64,000 nucleotides of DNA, from the NCBI RefSeq assembly GCF_003429095.1, contig NZ_QVTE01000015.1, positions 62,001 through 126,000 of the forward strand, written 5' to 3'. Below are positions 1 through 7,865 of this stretch, in pieces (position 1 is the first letter of the stretch; every line of letters begins with the position of its first letter). The notes beneath the pieces are model-generated. The model was not told the origin of the DNA. It did no database searches and was given only the letters and a program-made list of their open reading frames with translations. Position numbers and translations under genes: made by a program. Source of the DNA: Peribacillus saganii. GTDB taxonomy: Bacteria; Bacillota; Bacilli; Bacillales; DSM-1321.

Positions 1-222
1 TAATCCCTCAAACGGGTTAATGCCAATCATTTGTGTAAAAGGGAATGTCTCATAAGTGGAGTATATTGTTCGTGCTTCTTCCCGAACCGCTTCTTCAAGC
101 TTGCCAGGATCTATCCCATAGCGTTCCTGGGCTACTTTACATGTAGCCACAAACGCTTCCTTTACACTTTTTTGATCCCATAGAAGTGTGTCATCCAAAT
201 CGAAAAATATTGCTTTAATCAT
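1..222 (-). CDS. HAD-superfamily hydrolase, N-terminal fragment (cut by window edge)
   Basis: The reverse strand opens with an ATG at 222 and stays open for 74 codons to the window edge, so only the N-terminus is present. The product begins [17 protein letters not shown], the class-I HAD motif (DxDxT) in which the first Asp is the nucleophile that forms the phospho-aspartyl intermediate. A strong ribosome site (GGAGG, about 227-231) supports the start. The sequence after the motif looks like the helical cap of a small-molecule phosphatase such as the YjjG/YsaA group. Substrate cannot be told from the fragment. Confidence 0.85.
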   Translation of the reverse strand, partial: MIKAIFFDLDDTLLWDQKSVKEAFVATCKVAQERYGIDPGKLEEAVREEARTIYSTYETFPFTQMIGINPFEGL

Positions 223-268
223 GATAGCCTCCGTTTTTTTATCTTTATTAAGGGGAAATAAACTCCCA

Positions 269-700
269 TTATCCCTGGAACATATTTGTCGTTGTTTCAA
301 TCCTGGTTTTCTTTCGCTCCTTGATTATCCCGTACCACACAAAAAGGCTGCCGAATATAACCATTATGGGTTCCAGCCAATTCGCTTCAGGTCCATTCGT
401 AATTCTGTGAAGCTGAAAAACCCAGTGGAATACGATGATATCAAAGCTTAGAAATAATCCAGTTGCCACAAGAAAGCCGTGGAAAAAAGATGAAGAGAAA
501 AACCGCTTAAAAAACCACATTAGAGTGGTTAGTACAACCATTCCGAATACTACTGCACCAATTCTTTCTGCAGGGCTTTCAGCTTTTAATCCTGCTGCGA
601 AACCATCCACTATATGAAAAAATGAATCTGCCACAAGAAAGCCCGCTAATACTCCTAAAAATCTCAAAGAATCAAACCTCTTCCTGTTATGTAAAATCAT
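269..700 (-). CDS. Small multi-pass membrane protein, DUF2243-like
   Basis: A 143-residue hydrophobic protein with about four membrane helices: residues ~12-33, ~45-65, ~72-97 and ~108-125. The stretch [17 protein letters not shown] in the third helix has the acidic/histidine pattern of the DUF2243 family, small integral membrane proteins of unknown function; an earlier segment DSFFHIVDG echoes it, as expected for that internally repeated family. The basic tail (KERKK) is probably cytoplasmic. The ATG at 700 has only a weak ribosome site; a TTG at 667, nine bases after AGGAAGAGG, is an attractive alternative and would give a protein starting directly in the first helix. Family call is from pattern only. 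Confidence 0.6.
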   Translation of the reverse strand: MILHNRKRFDSLRFLGVLAGFLVADSFFHIVDGFAAGLKAESPAERIGAVVFGMVVLTTLMWFFKRFFSSSFFHGFLVATGLFLSFDIIVFHWVFQLHRITNGPEANWLEPIMVIFGSLFVWYGIIKERKKTRIETTTNMFQG

Positions 701-753
701 TTACCGCTAAGAAATGAAAAAGAAAATGGCAGTAAAAAATCTGCCATAATAAC

Positions 754-1257
754 TTATTTTAAAGTAAGTCGATAGGCTTTTACAATAATGCCATCGTTTG
801 CTGGCTCAAAATCAAATTGCGGTTCCCTGATAAACCCCATAGATTCATACAGTCCCATGGCACTAGCCATGAATTCTCCAGTATGCAGTCCAACGGATGA
901 GAACCCTTTCGCCTCAGCTCTCCTGATACACTCTGAAACAAGACCCTTGGCTGCACCTTTTCCACGAGCTTCAGGCGCAACAGCAAGCATTCTAATTTCA
1001 GGATAATCGAGCTCATCAAGATACCCTTCGTATGCATCACTCTTTGCAGGAAACAAAGCAACACTGCCGACAATTTGACCATCGACCTCAGCAACAATCA
1101 GTGCAACGCCATCGTGTGAATCCGCATCAGATGATATTGCTTTTTTTAAGGCATTCCAATGATCTGCAGGTATTTTTGCTGCATGTTCTTCGTATGCGCT
1201 GACTCTCTGCTTGCGGATAAAAGCCAACTCCCGGGTCGCTGCGTCACGAATAATCAT
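754..1257 (-). CDS. GNAT-family N-acetyltransferase
   Basis: A 167-residue acetyl-CoA-dependent acetyltransferase. The acetyl-CoA loop (motif A, RGKGAAKGL, near residues 98-106) follows the beta-strand IRMLAVAPEA, and the C-terminal part SAMGLYESMGF is the usual motif B. It probably acetylates an amine on a small molecule or protein in the cytosol; the acceptor is unknown. The reading frame extends to a GTG at 1272, but that codon lies inside the ribosome site GAGGGGG, so the ATG at 1257 (MIIRDAATRE) is the better start. It stands alone, 53 bases from the DUF2243-like gene and in the same direction. Confidence 0.85.
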   Translation of the reverse strand: MIIRDAATRELAFIRKQRVSAYEEHAAKIPADHWNALKKAISSDADSHDGVALIVAEVDGQIVGSVALFPAKSDAYEGYLDELDYPEIRMLAVAPEARGKGAAKGLVSECIRRAEAKGFSSVGLHTGEFMASAMGLYESMGFIREPQFDFEPANDGIIVKAYRLTLK

Positions 1258-2410
1258 AGCTTTCCCCCTCACATTTAATTGTTATCTGATTAAAACTTTT
1301 TCTGTCTTCCCGCTTAATGCTTGACGATTATGTATTGCTTGAAGTCCTGAAAGGTCAGGCCCCTTTGGAAAAATATTCTTGCTCTAGTGGTAATCACTTG
1401 CTATATGGTTTGATAGATGATAATGGACCTTTAATGCATAAAATTAGGTATATTCCCAAAGCATGTGTTCTTATACATATCCCTTACAAAACCCCATAAA
1501 TTCGGGGAACTCAACAAAACGATTCCTGTTAGCCTAAATGGCTGATAAATATGCAGCATCAAAGCGGATGAGTGTGGCATAGACCTGACATCTGAATCTG
1601 TAATATAGTCACCAAATAAAATACGACTTTCTGATAGAGCTGCTGCTCTAAATCATCTAATCTGGCATACAGGGTATAGCCAGATTCATTCTGATGTCTT
1701 AGATTCACCTCCTGATTTTTATCCTAATATTACACTAGACTGGGTTGTTTAGCTACATTTAAAATGATATCCAAAGTATGCTTCATAGTCATTTATTTCC
1801 AGTTTTATATCCAAATTAGCTCCACCTAGAAGGTTTATTTTTCCTATAGTCATGTTCATTTTACACGATAGGACATTGTGTGGAGCCAATTTTTTTAGGG
1901 TGATAATACATGTATAGGAAGAAACAGATAATTAAATCCAAAAGACACAAAGGGGTAAAGTTTTAAGGTATGAGAGATACCAATCTAATCAAATAAACCG
2001 TTTCTTGGATCGAAATACTGATAAGTAGTATTTTGCTGCTTTCAGATCAATGACTTCCGTTAACAAAGTAATAAGTGACAACAAACTGTCTCCCCCCCAA
2101 ACCGAATACTAACTAAAAAACACCTCCACAATTATATAGAGGCTGCTGAAAAACTTACGTTTTTTTTAGTGGTAATACTTCCCTATTTTTTAAGTGATGT
2201 GGCGTCTAACAAAAACCAGAGCGCAGCATGAATCTTTATAAATGTTGAAGTTGTATAGCAAATGACGGTTACACCTTTACCGTCGAGCATTAAAAAGGTC
2301 TAATTCCAGATTAGGCGCTCCACAGACAGATATTATTATTCATAAAACTAATAGCAACTAGCTCCTAAAATGGGCCCAACTATAGACAGGCATCTATAAT
2401 TTACAGTATT
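1258..2410. other. 1.15-kb stretch without a supported gene
   Basis: Stops are frequent in all frames and no family match is recognisable. The only item with translation signals is a 49-codon frame on the minus strand (1559-1708). Its GTG at 1708 is part of an AGGAGGTG sequence, with no better-placed start downstream; its product contains GYTLYARLDDLEQQLYQK, which looks protein-like but matches nothing I know. A plus-strand 60-codon frame at 1317-1499 has no ribosome site. The segment is probably decayed DNA. Confidence 0.5.
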
Positions 2411-2443
2411 GAAAATAAAAGCGACCTACCAAAAGTAGATCGC
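2411..2443 (-). terminator. Rho-independent terminator of the symporter operon
   Basis: Read on the minus strand, a 9-bp stem with one G-T pair (arms 2435-2443 and 2421-2429) is followed by a U-rich run (2412-2420). It lies about 100 bases past the symporter stop codon. Confidence 0.8.
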
Positions 2444-2539
2444 CTGCGTAATAGTATATAATTTTTTGCTTCCCTTTTTATTATTTCCTCTTGGATGTAT
2501 ACAATAAGTCTTCACTTCAATAAATCCTAATTCTTAAAT

Positions 2540-4057
2540 CTATGAAATTTTCTTGCTGGAATCTTCCGCTCCATTTCTAAATGTAGATTTTAAATTACTT
2601 TTCAATTCTTTACTAATATAATTCATGAATTCTGTTGCCTTTTCTGTTGGGGCTTTTGTGATCAAACTGACTCCCACAAATAAAATGGTAGCTACAGCTA
2701 TTGCCCATACACCTGAGCCAAGCCCCAATGGTTTGAGTTTCAGCATTTCTAAAATGAGCACCAGTAAACCACTAAATATAACACTCGTTAATACACCAGC
2801 AGCTGTTCCTCTTTTCCAGAAAAATGCACCAATTAACGCAGGGACCGTTACACTTAACCCTGCCGATGAGGCAACTGATAACACAGCTATTAGATCTAAT
2901 TGGAGTTGTGCAAAAGCATATGCCATGATTGCAATAATAGGAATCACTATTTTTCCTATGGCGAGCTGACGCACGTCATCCGAACCTTTTTTAAAATTCC
3001 CATAGACATCACGAGCAAAAAGGGAAGCAAGAGTCAATAGGATTGAATCTATAGTTGAAATTGCTGCTGCAATAATTCCGACCATTACAATAACACCCAG
3101 GACTGGCGGAACAAGGTCCGAAGATAATAAGCTTGGAGTGGCTACATCTGGATTTTCAAGATTAGGATACATGATAAGTGCCGAGTATCCCCATATTACT
3201 GAAACCAATGTGTAAATTAGACCAAAAGCCAAAAATCCGATTAACATATGTCGCAGACTGGTTAACGATGAGGGCATAAATAATCGCTGGCTTACTTGCG
3301 GATTAGAAAGACTGAAGAATAGCCATGGGATTGTTAATGATAAGAATGTAGCAAAATTGAAAAACCCGTTGCCAGGGACAACTAATGATTCTGCTTGTTT
3401 GGCTTCCAATGTTCCAAAAAATTGACCGAATCCTCCTAACTGATGAACGATTACTAACACTACAGCAGTGGAGGCAATGATCATCATCAAGGCCTGTAAT
3501 GAATCTGTCCACATTACAGAACGTATTCCAGCAACAAAAGAAAATACAATGGCTAATACCGTTGCTACAATAACTCCTGTAGTGAAGGAAATCTTACCTT
3601 CGGTCATCCCTTGCAGCAAGTAACCCACCCCCGCTAACTGCACAGCACTATATGGAATAAGGAAAATACAGCTTGCTAGAGAAATAACTGTAGCCACTGA
3701 TTTATTGTTATATCTATCACCCAGCATTTCAGACGGTGTTACATAACCATATTTCTTTCCTGCCAGCCAAAACCTCGGGCCAAAAAAGGCTACTAGTGTC
3801 ACACCAACAAAATAAATGATTTCAAAACCTAAAGCACCTACCCCGCCCCGATACGTTAAGCCTGCTAACCCTACCAACATAAATGCACTATATGTTGTTG
3901 CACTATAGCTTAAAGCTGAAACAAATCCATTCATATTACGATTTCCAAGGAAATAGCCTGACATGCTGGTTTCCTTGCCACTTCGAGATAAGTAAGCAAT
4001 ATAAAGTGAAACTGCAGTATAAATAGCAATACCCCACCAAACAGCACTTGTTGTCAA
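2540..4057 (-). CDS. Sodium:solute symporter (SSS family)
   Basis: A 505-residue permease with about 13 membrane helices, the standard length and topology of the SSS family (PF00474), which drives uptake of a small solute with Na+. The N-terminal GYFLGNRNMNGFVSALSYSA and the GYVTPSEMLGDRY segment after the third helix are family hallmarks; the overall look is closer to PanF/organic-acid type carriers than to the proline carriers. The start is a TTG at 4057, chosen because GGAGGG sits 7-8 bases upstream inside the end of the preceding gene. It is coupled to the small membrane protein 4059-4241 and faces the broken IclR gene, so the lost regulator may have controlled it. The substrate is unknown. 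Confidence 0.9.
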   Translation of the reverse strand: MTTSAVWWGIAIYTAVSLYIAYLSRSGKETSMSGYFLGNRNMNGFVSALSYSATTYSAFMLVGLAGLTYRGGVGALGFEIIYFVGVTLVAFFGPRFWLAGKKYGYVTPSEMLGDRYNNKSVATVISLASCIFLIPYSAVQLAGVGYLLQGMTEGKISFTTGVIVATVLAIVFSFVAGIRSVMWTDSLQALMMIIASTAVVLVIVHQLGGFGQFFGTLEAKQAESLVVPGNGFFNFATFLSLTIPWLFFSLSNPQVSQRLFMPSSLTSLRHMLIGFLAFGLIYTLVSVIWGYSALIMYPNLENPDVATPSLLSSDLVPPVLGVIVMVGIIAAAISTIDSILLTLASLFARDVYGNFKKGSDDVRQLAIGKIVIPIIAIMAYAFAQLQLDLIAVLSVASSAGLSVTVPALIGAFFWKRGTAAGVLTSVIFSGLLVLILEMLKLKPLGLGSGVWAIAVATILFVGVSLITKAPTEKATEFMNYISKELKSNLKSTFRNGAEDSSKKIS

Positions 4058-4058
4058 C

Positions 4059-4241
4059 TTAAGCCCTCCATTCTCTTGCTACAATATAATTCACGCCAAT
4101 GATTACTACTGCTATTACAACCCACAATAGAAAACTGCCATACCACCGAGCCACCCCTGTTAAAATAGTATACGGCAGTATATAAGCAAGCAGAATTAAA
4201 CCCATACTTACCAGACCCCAAAAAACCTCATGTTTGCTCAT
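4059..4241 (-). CDS. Small two-helix membrane partner of the symporter (DUF3311-like)
   Basis: A 60-residue protein with two membrane helices (about residues 7-26 and 36-55) separated by a short ILTGVARWYGS loop and ending in a basic tail. Many SSS permeases are preceded by such a small subunit (compare YhdT before PanF, and the DUF3311 family), and here its stop codon is one base from the TTG start of the symporter, so the two are translationally coupled. A ribosome site (AAAGGAGGAAACAAATG context) precedes its ATG at 4241. Its role, perhaps assembly or stability of the permease, is inferred from position. Confidence 0.8.
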   Translation of the reverse strand: MSKHEVFWGLVSMGLILLAYILPYTILTGVARWYGSFLLWVVIAVVIIGVNYIVAREWRA

Positions 4242-4591
4242 TTGTTTCCTCCTTTTAAATTTTTGTAATATTATGAAAATTATAAATTTAAACTAGCATA
4301 ATGAGAAATACATATTCTTTATTTAAATATAAATTTTTATAATATATAAATAAGAATAAATAAGAGTCTTTGCATTTTTCCCGGTTAAGCTTGCTGTGGA
4401 AATTTATTGCTTATATACTTAAAATAAAATATAGCTATTGCTACTTTTCTAAATTCTCTGTCTTCTTTCAAAGACGCTTGACCAATGTATTAAATGCAGT
4501 AAAAGTCCCAGCAATCCGCCTATAGCCGAAAATGTTTTGCATTTGTACTAAAACAAAAATCATCTAGCAGAGGAGTATCTAGAATCGTAAA

Positions 4592-5310
4592 ATGAAAACT
4601 GATATCGAAATGACTGCACAGGGTATCCAATCTTTGGAGCTTGGTCTTTCTATACTTAAGAAAATAGGTAAAGCTGAAAAGCCTTTATCTATAACTGAAA
4701 TATCCGACTTGTGCGACATTTCTAATAGTAAGCTTCACCGATACCTTACCAGCTTTTGCCGGACAGGTTTCTTAAAACGTGATTCCTCCCTTCAATATTC
4801 AATTGGGTCGGATCTAATTACTATAGGAGTTAACGCCTCAAAAAGATATAACATTAAAGATTTAGCAAAACCTGCGTTGATAAAATTAAGAGATACTTTT
4901 AAATGAAACCGTTTTCCTAACTGTTTGGAGAGGTAATGGCCCCTATCCCATCGATATAGAAGAAAGCAAACGGCCAATAAACATCGGGATTAGAGTAGGT
5001 TATCACACGAGTAATGTACTTACCACATCCGGAAGATTGTTTGCCGCATATTTGCCCGAATAGTTAACCAAAAGAGATCATTGACAGAGAAATTCTTGAA
5101 CATCAGTTAGATCTAGAAGAGCTTAGAAAAGAACTTTCAGAAGTAAGAAAAAACGGGTACTCAATTTCTATGGAATCTCTCATTCCTGGGATAGTAGCAG
5201 TCGGTTGCCCAATATTCGGCTGTGATAACAAAATTATCGCGACGATATCAATAGTAGGTATATTAGGCGTATTGGATTTATCAAGTAATTCTAAAATCAT
5301 TCACACTTAA
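4592..5310 (+). pseudogene. IclR-family transcriptional regulator, broken by two frameshifts and a stop
   Basis: The first 104 codons encode an intact winged-helix domain (AQGIQSLELGLSILKKIG ... ISNSKLHRYLTSFCRTGFLKRD) typical of IclR proteins. An extra A in the run at 4901-4903 then brings in a TGA. Reading on in the next frame recovers NETVFLTVWRGNGPYPIDI and GYHTSNVLTTSGRLFAAYLPE of the ligand-binding domain, closed by an in-frame TAG at 5061. A second shift near 5064-5074 recovers EIIDREILEHQLDLEELRKE through to the C-terminus. Total length corresponds to about 239 residues, full length for the family. It lies head-to-head with the symporter operon and probably once controlled it. Confidence 0.9.
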
Positions 5311-5390
5311 AAAAATCTTGTAAAAACTTATCAGAATCTTTGAAAAGGGAATGTGAAGAAGTACACGAAAGTTAGAATTCCAGTTTTGGA

Positions 5391-5412
5391 CCCCTCATAT
5401 TGAGGAGTTTTT
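5391..5412 (+). terminator. Possible terminator of the IclR pseudogene
   Basis: A short stem (CCTCA/TGAGG, 5393-5397 and 5401-5405) with a 3-base loop is followed by AGTTTTTG. The stem is short, so confidence is limited. Confidence 0.45.
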
Positions 5413-5445
5413 GTTTATCTATTTTTTGCTATCGATTATTATTGA

Positions 5446-6135
5446 TCAATCAGTCTGGTAATTCTCTGCAGTGCAAGATTGTAAGACTAATTTAACTGAA
5501 TCCCAAATATGCTCATGGGTCCGTTTACGAGCCAAAATTGGATCTCTAGCCATAATTGCATCCAAGATCAGCCTGTGTTGGTTTAAAGTATCAAATGATC
5601 GTCCGCTGTTTCTTTTGATTGACATTACTCGTATTAAATCAATTCCGGCACGAAGATGAAAAAGCGCGTTTTTGAGGGCGTGATTTCCACTTACTTCTAT
5701 AAGGAGGTCGTGAAATTCATTATTGAACATTAGTAATTCCGAATCCTGGATATGGCTAGTTTTTTCTAGTTTTTGTTGTGTTAAAAGAAGGAGCTCATCC
5801 ATTTCCTTAAATTGGTCTAAACTGCCGCGTTTAGCTGCAAGTTGGGCTGCCAGACCTTCCAATTCAGCTCTAAATTCATAAATATCTTCTATTTCTTTAA
5901 TAGAAAATTTTTTTATTCGCACTCCATGATGCGGTACGGATTCTAATATACGTTCTTGAACGAGCATCTTTAAAGCCTCTCTTATAGGTGTGCTGCTCAC
6001 TCCCAACAATTCCTTGATCTGCCTTTCTCTTATCCATTCCCCTGGCTGAAAATAACCTGTTACGATGCGGTCGTATAAATGCCTATAAACCGCCATCGAT
6101 GTAGTTTCCTTCTCGAATTTTCTGGATGTAATCAC
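5446..6135 (-). CDS. GntR-family regulator, FadR/FCD subfamily
   Basis: A 229-residue DNA-binding regulator. The N-terminal winged helix (residues ~12-75) contains the signature WIRERQIKELLGVSSTPIRE; the remainder is the all-helical FCD ligand domain with the expected acidic/histidine metal-site pattern (ELEGLAAQLAA, NNEFHDLL, NQHRLILDAI, RTHEHI). FCD regulators usually sense small organic acids and repress nearby catabolic genes. The start is GTG at 6135 behind GGGAGAAGG. It is the last gene of the molybdenum-hydroxylase cluster, 72 bases after the flavin monooxygenase, and is a good candidate for its pathway-specific control. Ligand is unknown. Confidence 0.92.
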   Translation of the reverse strand: MITSRKFEKETTSMAVYRHLYDRIVTGYFQPGEWIRERQIKELLGVSSTPIREALKMLVQERILESVPHHGVRIKKFSIKEIEDIYEFRAELEGLAAQLAAKRGSLDQFKEMDELLLLTQQKLEKTSHIQDSELLMFNNEFHDLLIEVSGNHALKNALFHLRAGIDLIRVMSIKRNSGRSFDTLNQHRLILDAIMARDPILARKRTHEHIWDSVKLVLQSCTAENYQTD

Positions 6136-6207
6136 CCTTCTCCCTCGTTTCTTAAAATAATTAGAAATTCACTCCCCACAAAATAGCATTTTTGCCATTC
6201 ATTGAGA

Positions 6208-7515
6208 TTAAACAACACTGTGTTCGGGGTTATTGCCTGTTACTGCTTTGTCCTGAAAGATAAATACTTCATCAATATCCAGCGGTTTTTCTCTTGTAAA
6301 TAATTTCTTATATACAGTAGTGATGTCAGGCATTTTGGTTGCAATACTGAACATAAGAGGAGCTAAATCTTTCTTAATTGGTTCCCTTGTCAAAAACTTT
6401 TCCAATGTTAATTGCAGGTTTTGTATCATTTTAACTTCTTCTTTGCGCCTTTCTTGTACTTGTTTCAGCGTATCAAGCGATAAATCATTTTTCTTAAAGC
6501 CTTTATAAATAACATCTGCTGCAATCACTGCTGTTCCCATTGCCAGTGTGCTTCCTACTGCTCCCCATGGAGTAACACAATGGGCTGCATCACCAATAAG
6601 TAAAAGGCCGTCCTTTGCCCAATCCTTTATATACCGCATCTTACATAAAAGTAATACAAAGGATTTAAAGTCTGTAACCGATTCAAAATGGGCTCTTAGA
6701 ATAGGCATATCTTCAATAATTTTTTCTTTAAAGGATTCAATGCCCGCCTGTTTAATTTTCTGAAACTCTCCTTTTGTGAGAGAAATTCCACATTGAATAA
6801 ATCCGCCCAGCTTCGGTAAGAAAAGGTAATTATAATTTTTTTGGAAATAGAAATGGTAAATATTATAATCCCATGATTCCGGCTTTTCGAAAGAAAACCA
6901 TAATAGGTCGTTATCATAATAATCAAGATCTAGTTCAAAATTGCCCAGTTTTTCAATCGTTGAATTTCTTCCGTCAACACCTACTGTTACTTTGGACTGT
7001 ATGTTCAAAAGTCCTTCAAACACCCCGTCCTCAGAAAAATTAATTTGTTCGCCTGGCTTGGTTTGGGCAGCTACACCGACAACTTTTCCCCCTTCTCTAA
7101 GCAGATCCTTCACTTTAGAATTAAATAATAATGTGAAATTTGGATATTGTTTCGCTTTCTCGAGTAATGCTGCAAGCAGGGTAGGCTGAGTCAATCTTGC
7201 ACAGTAGCTTTCTTCTTCAATCAGTGTATTAAATGCGAGATTCATAATTTCAACATTATTATGAAAAACGGTCACTTCAGGAATTTTCACGTGAGAATTT
7301 GATTCAATATAATCCAATAAATTTAATTGTTTCATCAACTGAACAAAACGCGGCTGGGTAATCTCACCCCGATACTCCCTGTGAAAATCGATATTTTTTT
7401 CGAGAACTGTCACTTCCAGCCCCTGCTTTGCCAATAGAAGCCCTAATAGCATTCCAGCAGGTCCAGCACCAACGATACACACATCAGTTTTTACTTCATT
7501 TATCAAGTTTTCCAT
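6208..7515 (-). CDS. FAD-dependent aromatic monooxygenase
   Basis: A 435-residue class-A flavoprotein hydroxylase. The Rossmann FAD motif GAGPAG is at residues 16-21 in VCIVGAGPAGMLLGLLLA; the middle DG motif is GVDGRNSTIE; the C-terminal ribityl-binding GD motif is LLLIGDAAHCVTPWGAVGS. These enzymes use NAD(P)H and O2 to insert an OH group into an electron-rich ring, sometimes with loss of a carboxylate. No thioredoxin-like C-terminal extension is present, which sets it apart from phenol 2-monooxygenases. It lies downstream of the Mo hydroxylase genes in the same direction, so its likely substrate is the hydroxylated heterocycle they make. The ATG at 7515 follows AGGTGATGTAACTA. Exact substrate is inference. 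Confidence 0.88.
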   Translation of the reverse strand: MENLINEVKTDVCIVGAGPAGMLLGLLLAKQGLEVTVLEKNIDFHREYRGEITQPRFVQLMKQLNLLDYIESNSHVKIPEVTVFHNNVEIMNLAFNTLIEEESYCARLTQPTLLAALLEKAKQYPNFTLLFNSKVKDLLREGGKVVGVAAQTKPGEQINFSEDGVFEGLLNIQSKVTVGVDGRNSTIEKLGNFELDLDYYDNDLLWFSFEKPESWDYNIYHFYFQKNYNYLFLPKLGGFIQCGISLTKGEFQKIKQAGIESFKEKIIEDMPILRAHFESVTDFKSFVLLLCKMRYIKDWAKDGLLLIGDAAHCVTPWGAVGSTLAMGTAVIAADVIYKGFKKNDLSLDTLKQVQERRKEEVKMIQNLQLTLEKFLTREPIKKDLAPLMFSIATKMPDITTVYKKLFTREKPLDIDEVFIFQDKAVTGNNPEHSVV

Positions 7516-7865
7516 TAGTTACATCACCTATTTTCTTACTATATTTTCATCATTAATAACAGACTGATCACAAAGCAAATTACAGCTTCATTGCTTTTTG
7601 TGTATTTATGCTTAAGAGCAAGTGCATAACTGGAACAAATATTCTTCTATGGTAAGGTATAGATTTATTTCAATATTAAAGTGGAGGATATTCTCCTGCG
7701 TTCTTCTATCCTCAGGTGTTAACAGTTATAATCTTTTATATAAAAGTGTTATTTGCTCTTTTCAGCACAACTTGAAATCGGGTTTATTTTTGCTTAAAAT
7801 TTCTGCTTTTTTCTTCTTTTTTTAAGTGAATTATCAACCACAAACAATTTTCAAGATGCCTTTTA
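7516..7865. other. Intergenic gap inside the hydroxylase cluster
   Basis: About 350 bases, AT-rich. A plus-strand frame at 7622-7825 gives a low-complexity product ending in a Phe run and has no ribosome site, so I see no gene. The gap may hold a separate promoter for the monooxygenase, but no convincing -35/-10 pair was found. Confidence 0.5.

Noticed and set aside
1317-1499. 60-codon plus-strand frame in the empty 1.2-2.4 kb stretch
   Set aside because: No ribosome site and no recognisable motif.
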